Below are positions 5,311 to 10,017 of a stretch of DNA of 10,017 nucleotides, one piece after another. The stretch is from the NCBI GenBank assembly GCA_024277515.1, contig JAJRVB010000084.1, positions 1 through 10,017 on the forward strand, written 5' to 3'. Position 1 is the stretch's first letter, and every line of letters starts with the position of its first letter. The translations under genes and the position numbers were made by a program. The notes below the pieces were generated by a model. That model was given only the letters and a program-made list of their open reading frames with translations. It ran no database searches and was not told the DNA's origin. Origin of the DNA: Nitrospirota bacterium. GTDB taxonomy: Bacteria; Nitrospirota; Thermodesulfovibrionia; UBA6902.

Positions 5311-6750
5311 GTGAGTGAGGCGGACCAGTCAGGATTAGGTAAATTCATAGACAACATAAAGGCCCTAAGGACGACCCTGCCCGGTTCTTATCTGAGGGCT
5401 GGTAAACCCGCATCGGACATGACAAAGGCCTCAGTCATGTTTAACAACTTTTTCCTCCATATCCAGGGAGTGAGGACCCACATTTATACGTTAAGGCCGG
5501 GATACACGCTCGGCATGGGCCTTATTTCGCTGTTTCTACTCGTTATTACCGTGGTCTCCGGGATACTGCTTACAATCTATTACATCCCCTCGATAGAGAG
5601 CGCCTATAATTCGGTAAAGGACATTAAATATGTGGTCTTTGCAGGGAACCTGACCAGAAACATCCACAAATGGGCAGGCGAGGGCATGATTATCTTTGTT
5701 ATTCTCCATATGGCGAGGGTTTTATATACCGGTTCATACAAAAAAGGCAGGGAATTTAACTGGGTCATAGGGATCATTCTCCTCGCGATTACATTTATGA
5801 TTAATTTTACCGGATATCTTCTCCCCTGGGACCAGCTCTCATACTGGGCACTGGTGATCGGAGCCAATATAGCGCAGTCGCTGAATGAACTGACCGATAT
5901 CTTTGGTCTGACAAGGTACTTCGATATAGGGGGCCTGTTTAAAGAACTGCTTCTCGGGGGCACGGTCCCGGGTGAGGCGGCCATTCCGAGGGTCTATTTT
6001 TTCCATATTATGCTGCTTCCGCTTGTCATGTTTCTCTTTCTTGGCGCTCATTTCTGGCGGATAAGGAAAGACGGGGGGCTGACAAGGCCCGACATATTTG
6101 AGCTGGATGATGAGACCACCGTGCTGAGCCGGCCCGATCTCTTGCAGGCGGAAACTGCTGTCTTCCTTCTGACCTTTGCCGTGGTGCTCATTTATTCAAT
6201 CTATATTAATGCGCCGCTGAAAGAGCTTGCCAATCCCCTGATCCCGGAAAACCCTGCCAGGGCTCCATGGTATTTTCTTGGGCTCCAGGAGCTGGTATCC
6301 TACTCCGCGTTTATGGGCGGTATAGGCCTGCCCGCGCTGGCCCTGACCGGGCTTGCCCTGATCCCGTACCTCGACAGGGAACCCCGGTATGTCGGGATAT
6401 GGTTTTCAAATAAAGAGGGTAGGGGTGTCGCATTGCAGTCATTTTTTGTGGGTGTAATCGTTCTGACAGGGCTGCTTGCAATTACCGTAAATTTCGGATG
6501 GTTCAGGGACTGGTGGCCCGATGTGCCGCAGCTTGCAATTACAATGATTAATCCGGGAACGCTATGGGTTGGTTTTACCATGGCATGGTCCCTCCGGACG
6601 ATCAGGAAGACAGGTTCTACAAGGATGGGGGCTATAGCACTGTTCACCATGTTTTTACTCAGCTATGTGATACTGACGTATATGGGTACAGAGCTGAGGG
6701 GCCCGAACTGGGAATTCTACTGGCCGCATGAACAATGGCCGGTGTATTAG
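5311..6750 (+). CDS. Cytochrome b subunit (fused b6/subunit IV type)
   Basis: A 479-residue polytopic cytochrome b, the quinol-oxidising core of the complex. The four haem-b histidines are H119 and H133 (13 residues between) and H232 and H247 (14 between); the 14-residue second spacing is the cytochrome b6 pattern rather than that of mitochondrial cytochrome b. GYLLPWDQLSYWA (168-180) is the conserved helix C/Qo region. In the subunit IV-like half the Qo motif normally reading PEWY is APWY (318-321), so the usual glutamate is absent. Two further hydrophobic segments (about 415-428 and 438-457) extend beyond a minimal subunit IV, and about 60 polar residues precede the first helix. The GTG start at 5311 has GGAGGT 5 bp upstream; a TTG at 5272 lies inside the Rieske gene and is rejected. 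Sixteen bp separate it from the Rieske gene. Confidence 0.95.
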   Translation: MSEADQSGLGKFIDNIKALRTTLPGSYLRAGKPASDMTKASVMFNNFFLHIQGVRTHIYTLRPGYTLGMGLISLFLLVITVVSGILLTIYYIPSIESAYNSVKDIKYVVFAGNLTRNIHKWAGEGMIIFVILHMARVLYTGSYKKGREFNWVIGIILLAITFMINFTGYLLPWDQLSYWALVIGANIAQSLNELTDIFGLTRYFDIGGLFKELLLGGTVPGEAAIPRVYFFHIMLLPLVMFLFLGAHFWRIRKDGGLTRPDIFELDDETTVLSRPDLLQAETAVFLLTFAVVLIYSIYINAPLKELANPLIPENPARAPWYFLGLQELVSYSAFMGGIGLPALALTGLALIPYLDREPRYVGIWFSNKEGRGVALQSFFVGVIVLTGLLAITVNFGWFRDWWPDVPQLAITMINPGTLWVGFTMAWSLRTIRKTGSTRMGAIALFTMFLLSYVILTYMGTELRGPNWEFYWPHEQWPVY

Positions 6751-6763
6751 AAAAAGGGAGATT

Positions 6764-8173
6764 ATGTACAGGCGGTTCTATCTAATATTGTTGTTAATAT
6801 CAGGGGTCGTTCTCTTTGCCTTTTCGATCCTTGCGATAGTCAAAGAGCTGAACCCTGAGTGGAAAGGGTACCAGTCTGAATATAAAAAAATATTTATTGA
6901 TAATGCTGAAGGTCCGGAGGCTGACGTACTGGCGAAGCAGTTTGATATTGGGCATAAACAGATCTATTTAAAAAGACTCAAACGGGTCGACCGCTGCATG
7001 AACTGCCATGCCGGAGTGGAGAATCCATTTATGTCTGAAGCAGAGGTCCCGTACAGGAGGCACAGCGGCGATTATCTTGACAAACACCCGGTTGCAGAAT
7101 TCGGATGCACTGTCTGCCATGATGGGCAGGGCCGTGCAACAAATATGAAAGAGGCTCATGGTATAGAATTTGATACGCACTGGGACAGGCCTGTTCTGCC
7201 ATTCACGTATATTGAGAGTTCCTGTGCAGGATGTCATGACGCTGAAATGCTCAAAAATAACGGGGCGATCAAATTTGCAGCGGGTGAAAAACTCTTCAGG
7301 GAGAAAGGGTGCAGGGGCTGTCACAAGCTTGCAGGTGAAGGCGGTGTTCTTGGTAAGAATCTTGACGGTATAGGCTCCCGGCCGAAACATTATTTTTCGC
7401 TGCGGTATGTTGAGGGGGACAAGACTGCGTATGCATGGCTCAGGGAGCACTTTGTGGATCCGGCAAAGATCGTTCCGGATAGCGGGATGAAGGTTGTGCT
7501 GAATGATGAGGAAGCCGATCTCCTGACCGTGTATATGCTGACGATGAAATCCGGTGAGATCCCGAAGGAGTATAGACGTATAATGAATTATCCGGAAAGA
7601 CCGGTGACCGGTGAGGCGTTGTACAGGATGTACTGCATTGCCTGCCACACTTCGGGTGAGCAGACTATTTATGATGAAATCTTCGGGCGGACCATCCCTG
7701 CGATTATGAACCCTTCATTTTTAAAATCCATTAATGACCGTTTGCTGACAGAGATGATTAAAGAAGGGCGAAACGGCACTCAGATGACGGCATGGAAGAA
7801 TGATGCGGCAGGGCTTGGTGATGATGAGATACAAAGGATCGTTGCTTACATAACACGGAACAGGCCGGAGGCAGGACCGGAACCGTTCGGTTTCACTAAA
7901 TTCAGTGCCGATGTCCGGGCCGGCCGGGAGTTGTATAAAGTCCGCTGCGCGTTCTGCCATGGAGAAACGGGGAGGGGAGGGAAGGGATTCCTTGGGATTG
8001 ATCTTGCGAACCCGGTTATTCAGGGCGCTGACCCTGAATTTCTCGCTGTCACGGTACGTGACGGGAGGCCGGGTACGACCATGGTGCCATTCGGTGAAAA
8101 GGGTCTGAAACTGGAGGCCCGCGAAATTACAGACGTGGTTGCTTATGTAAGGACGCTTTCAATGAAAGAATAG
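6764..8173 (+). CDS. Membrane-anchored hexaheme cytochrome c
   Basis: A 469-residue multihaem cytochrome with an uncleaved-looking N-terminal membrane anchor (about residues 5-26). Six CxxCH motifs start at residues 78 (CMNCH), 115 (CTVCH), 154 (CAGCH), 183 (CRGCH), 291 (CIACH) and 395 (CAFCH). The first three are closely spaced and histidine-rich, without a monohaem cytochrome fold, so bis-His ligation is likely. The last three are class I-like domains, each with a candidate distal Met: M242 (DSGMKV), M341 (GTQMTAW) and M440 (GTTMVPF). It sits where cytochrome c1 or f would be encoded and probably takes electrons from the Rieske protein. The ATG at 6764 follows AAGGGAG; an upstream in-frame ATG at 6728 lies inside the cytochrome b gene. 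No close named homologue can be assigned from sequence alone. Confidence 0.92.
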   Translation: MYRRFYLILLLISGVVLFAFSILAIVKELNPEWKGYQSEYKKIFIDNAEGPEADVLAKQFDIGHKQIYLKRLKRVDRCMNCHAGVENPFMSEAEVPYRRHSGDYLDKHPVAEFGCTVCHDGQGRATNMKEAHGIEFDTHWDRPVLPFTYIESSCAGCHDAEMLKNNGAIKFAAGEKLFREKGCRGCHKLAGEGGVLGKNLDGIGSRPKHYFSLRYVEGDKTAYAWLREHFVDPAKIVPDSGMKVVLNDEEADLLTVYMLTMKSGEIPKEYRRIMNYPERPVTGEALYRMYCIACHTSGEQTIYDEIFGRTIPAIMNPSFLKSINDRLLTEMIKEGRNGTQMTAWKNDAAGLGDDEIQRIVAYITRNRPEAGPEPFGFTKFSADVRAGRELYKVRCAFCHGETGRGGKGFLGIDLANPVIQGADPEFLAVTVRDGRPGTTMVPFGEKGLKLEAREITDVVAYVRTLSMKE

Positions 8174-8177
8174 AAAT

Positions 8178-8969
8178 ATGAAAAAAATTATAAAAGGAAA
8201 TATCTTCATTATCTTTGCCCTGAGTCTGATGGTTCTGGCATTTGCCATCGAATCCCCGGCCCGGGATGATGATGCAGAATATGCAGCGATGATTGAATCG
8301 GGCAGGAAGGTCTACGAAGTCCGGTGTCTGTTATGCCATGGTGAAAACGGTGACGGGAATGGATTGGCCGGGATTATCCGGAGGGCGGAAAGAAACGGAA
8401 GGATACTGGAGATCTATCCAAGAGACCTTGCTATGGGTGTTTTCAGGTTCCGCACTACTCCCACCGGCTGCCTCCCGGTTGATCAGGATATTATTGATAT
8501 AATATCAAACGGGGTCCCAAGATCATTTATGCCGTCTTATAAACATCTCCCCCGGGAAGACATCAAGGCTGTCAGGGAATACATCAAGACCTTTTCGTTC
8601 AGGTGGGAGGAGGAAGAACCCTGCGAGCCGATCAGTGTAAACAGGCCTGTATGGGCAGGTAATCCCGACTCCGTTAGAAAGGGCAGAAAGATATATAAAG
8701 AAATGAAATGCGGAGAATGTCATGGATATACAGGGAAGGGTGACGGGCCTAAGTCAAATGACCTGAAGGACGACCAGGGGAAACAGATCCTGCCCTTTAA
8801 TTTTACGACGGGAAACCTGAAGAGGGGCTCTTCCCCTGAGAATGTTTATATAACGTTTACGACCGGGCTCGATGGTACGGGGATGCCGTCTTATGAAGAT
8901 TCGCTGAATGAAGAGGACCGGTGGCACCTTGTTTCATATACATTACAATTAATGAAAAAGGGCGAATAA
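8178..8969 (+). CDS. Periplasmic diheme cytochrome c
   Basis: A 263-residue protein with a basic, hydrophobic N-terminal signal (residues 1-23, cut perhaps after AFA) and two cytochrome c domains. The haem motifs are CLLCH (50-54) and CGECH (178-182). Candidate distal methionines are M118 (PRSFMPSY) and M236 (GTGMPSY), the parallel sequences pointing to duplication of one domain. The stretch FRFRTTPTGCLPVDQDI (89-105) is typical of cytochromes that serve respiratory oxidoreductases in several anaerobic and nitrite-oxidising lineages. Two extra cysteines (C98, C149) could form a disulfide. The gene starts 4 bp after the hexaheme gene and is surely co-transcribed. It likely relays electrons from the complex to a soluble acceptor or terminal reductase. 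Confidence 0.9.
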   Translation: MKKIIKGNIFIIFALSLMVLAFAIESPARDDDAEYAAMIESGRKVYEVRCLLCHGENGDGNGLAGIIRRAERNGRILEIYPRDLAMGVFRFRTTPTGCLPVDQDIIDIISNGVPRSFMPSYKHLPREDIKAVREYIKTFSFRWEEEEPCEPISVNRPVWAGNPDSVRKGRKIYKEMKCGECHGYTGKGDGPKSNDLKDDQGKQILPFNFTTGNLKRGSSPENVYITFTTGLDGTGMPSYEDSLNEEDRWHLVSYTLQLMKKGE

Positions 8970-8983
8970 TCGAGGTTGACTTT

Positions 8984-9772
8984 ATGAAAAAGATATTGGT
9001 ATTCATTCTGCTTGTTGCACTTATTATTCCGGCGTTGTCTTACGCAAAGAGAACGCCCCGGTATAAAGCCGTTGAGGTAACTAATGGGGGGACTATAAAA
9101 GGAACGATTAAGTCTGAGAACAGAGTTGATGACCCGGTAATCCCTATCCGTGTTAAACCAAAGGGAGATCCTGAAGAGACCAGGCTTGAAGAAGATACGT
9201 GCGGCAGCAGCCAGCAGGCAATGATGTATGTCTTGTCGCCGGACAATGAAGTCAAAAACGCCCTGGTAATTGTTGAAGGTATTACTCATGGCAGGGCGGC
9301 ACCGAAAAAAGATATTACCATAAACAATCTCAGGTGCAGATTTGAACCCCTTGTCAGTATCGCATATGTAAAGTCATACTATATAATCAGGAACAGCGAT
9401 CCATTGCTGCATAATACATGGTTAGGCAAGGTCCTGAATGCCGGCGCGAGGAGGACGATATTTAACCTTGCGCTTCCTTACAGGGACCAGGTCATAAAAA
9501 AACCGAACAGGGTGGCCGGACTGATTAATGTCAGGTGTGATATACATCCCTGGATGCGGGCATATGTATACTCATCCAGACATCCATATGCTGCAATTAC
9601 GGATGCGGGCGGGAATTTTGAGATCAGGGACATTCCCCCCGGAACATATAAGATAAGGGTATGGCATGAGGGTTTTGAAGATATCATAAAAGAAGTTAAG
9701 GTCAAACCAGACAGCACGTCTGACTTCAGGGCGGTGTTTACGAATACCAGAAGGCCTTTTTTTATGAAATAG
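8984..9772 (+). CDS. Periplasmic cupredoxin-like protein with carboxypeptidase-regulatory-like domain
   Basis: A 262-residue exported protein. The signal peptide covers residues 1-21 (cut likely after SYA). Residues about 75-198 look like a cupredoxin. H143 (LLHN) and the block CDIHPWM (C185, H188, M191) match in order and spacing the type 1 copper ligands of amicyanin, where Cys-x2-His-x2-Met closes the site. Residues 203-243 (ITDAGGNFEIRDIPPGTYKI and following) form a carboxypeptidase-regulatory-like beta domain. Proteins of this architecture are often annotated as plastocyanin-like or methylamine-utilisation-like; copper binding here is inferred. C73 and C118 might form a disulfide. The ATG at 8984 has GAGG 8 bp upstream; an ATG at 8921 lies within the diheme gene. 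Last gene of the operon and perhaps an electron acceptor or structural partner of the cytochromes. Confidence 0.82.
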   Translation: MKKILVFILLVALIIPALSYAKRTPRYKAVEVTNGGTIKGTIKSENRVDDPVIPIRVKPKGDPEETRLEEDTCGSSQQAMMYVLSPDNEVKNALVIVEGITHGRAAPKKDITINNLRCRFEPLVSIAYVKSYYIIRNSDPLLHNTWLGKVLNAGARRTIFNLALPYRDQVIKKPNRVAGLINVRCDIHPWMRAYVYSSRHPYAAITDAGGNFEIRDIPPGTYKIRVWHEGFEDIIKEVKVKPDSTSDFRAVFTNTRRPFFMK

Positions 9773-9786
9773 AGAGTTCCTTATAT

Positions 9787-9800
9787 CGCTGTCAACAGCG
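9787..9800. terminator. Short hairpin after the bc operon
   Basis: CGCTGT (9787-9792) and ACAGCG (9795-9800) form a perfect inverted repeat 14 bp after the last stop codon of the operon. The stem is short and the following sequence (GTTCATCGCC) has no T-tract, so it is a weak terminator candidate. The rest of the 75-bp gap shows no clear promoter for the next gene. Confidence 0.3.
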
Positions 9801-9847
9801 GTTCATCGCCCCTGCCTTTGATCGTGTTTCTGTGTTATTATCACCAT

Positions 9848-10017
9848 ATGAAAATAATTGATATTCATATTCACGGAATTGGCGGATTTGACACCCGGAC
9901 CGCCTCTGAGGACGATATTCTTCGCATTGCGCAGCTGCATGGGGAACAGGGAATTTCAGAAATTATCCTCACTGTTTATTCTTCTGCGATGGAGACCATG
10001 CATCAGAACATGCTTGC
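9848..10017 (+). CDS. NagA-like amidohydrolase, N-terminal fragment
   Basis: The first 56 codons of a gene that runs off the right edge without a stop. The start, IIDIHIHGIGGFDT (residues 3-16), is the metal-binding HxH motif (H7, H9) with the following glycine-rich loop typical of N-acetylglucosamine-6-phosphate deacetylase and related amidohydrolases. After it comes a helix/strand pattern (ILRIAQLHGEQGISEIIL) matching the next step of that TIM barrel. NagA normally has a small N-terminal beta domain of about 50 residues before this motif; here the protein seems to start directly at it. No good Shine-Dalgarno sequence precedes the ATG; a GTG at 9824 is in frame but adds only eight unlikely residues. 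The substrate cannot be judged from this fragment. Confidence 0.7.
   Translation, partial: MKIIDIHIHGIGGFDTRTASEDDILRIAQLHGEQGISEIILTVYSSAMETMHQNML

Noticed and set aside
6968..7648. 226-codon open frame on the minus strand
   Set aside because: It lies wholly opposite the hexaheme cytochrome gene, has no domain-like features and is explained as a shadow of that gene's codon use.
8970..8980. TCGAGGTTGAC resembling one arm of the palindrome at 2711-2733
   Set aside because: Only a half-site without its partner, and the GAGG is accounted for as the ribosome binding site of the cupredoxin-like gene.

Overview
The window looks like chromosomal DNA of moderate GC from a Gram-negative, respiring bacterium with a periplasm rich in cytochromes. 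The bc-type operon (Rieske, one long cytochrome b, hexaheme and diheme cytochromes c, cupredoxin-like protein) has the style of Nitrospirota or sulfate/metal-reducing 'delta' lineages. This assignment is inference from gene style; there is no rRNA or marker gene to settle it. No tRNA, rRNA, CRISPR array or insertion sequence was seen.

Left part (1-3300): a poorly conserved hypothetical gene at the left edge on the + strand converges on, and overlaps by 17 bp, a run of four minus-strand genes. Read in their own direction these are a yefM-yoeB type toxin-antitoxin pair, a glycosyltransferase of the DUF3524/GTDC1 family (the family of the animal tRNA-queuosine mannosyltransferase QTMAN) and a TauE/SafE-family anion exporter. 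The toxin-antitoxin promoter carries three TGTACA boxes, as in the well-studied E. coli yefM-yoeB operator. The glycosyltransferase has a near-perfect palindrome and a TATAAT box immediately in front of its ATG and no Shine-Dalgarno sequence.

Middle part (3300-4820): two + strand genes, a single-domain PilZ protein with both c-di-GMP-binding motifs and an exported TPR plus SPOR-like protein. Both look like cell-envelope or signalling functions and neither is obviously tied to the respiratory genes. A 202-bp gene-free stretch with several small dyads follows.

Right part (4824-9772): a compact + strand operon for a variant quinol:acceptor oxidoreductase. It encodes a Tat-exported Rieske protein, a 479-residue cytochrome b (b6-like haem spacing, APWY in place of PEWY), a membrane-anchored hexaheme cytochrome c, a periplasmic diheme cytochrome c and a periplasmic protein with an amicyanin-like Cu ligand set plus a carboxypeptidase-regulatory-like beta domain. 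Gaps are 16, 13, 4 and 14 bp. The likely electron path is menaquinol to Rieske/cytochrome b, then the eight c-haems, then a soluble acceptor. No conventional cytochrome c1 or f is present within the operon; the hexaheme protein occupies its place. After a short gap the start of a NagA-like amidohydrolase runs off the right edge.
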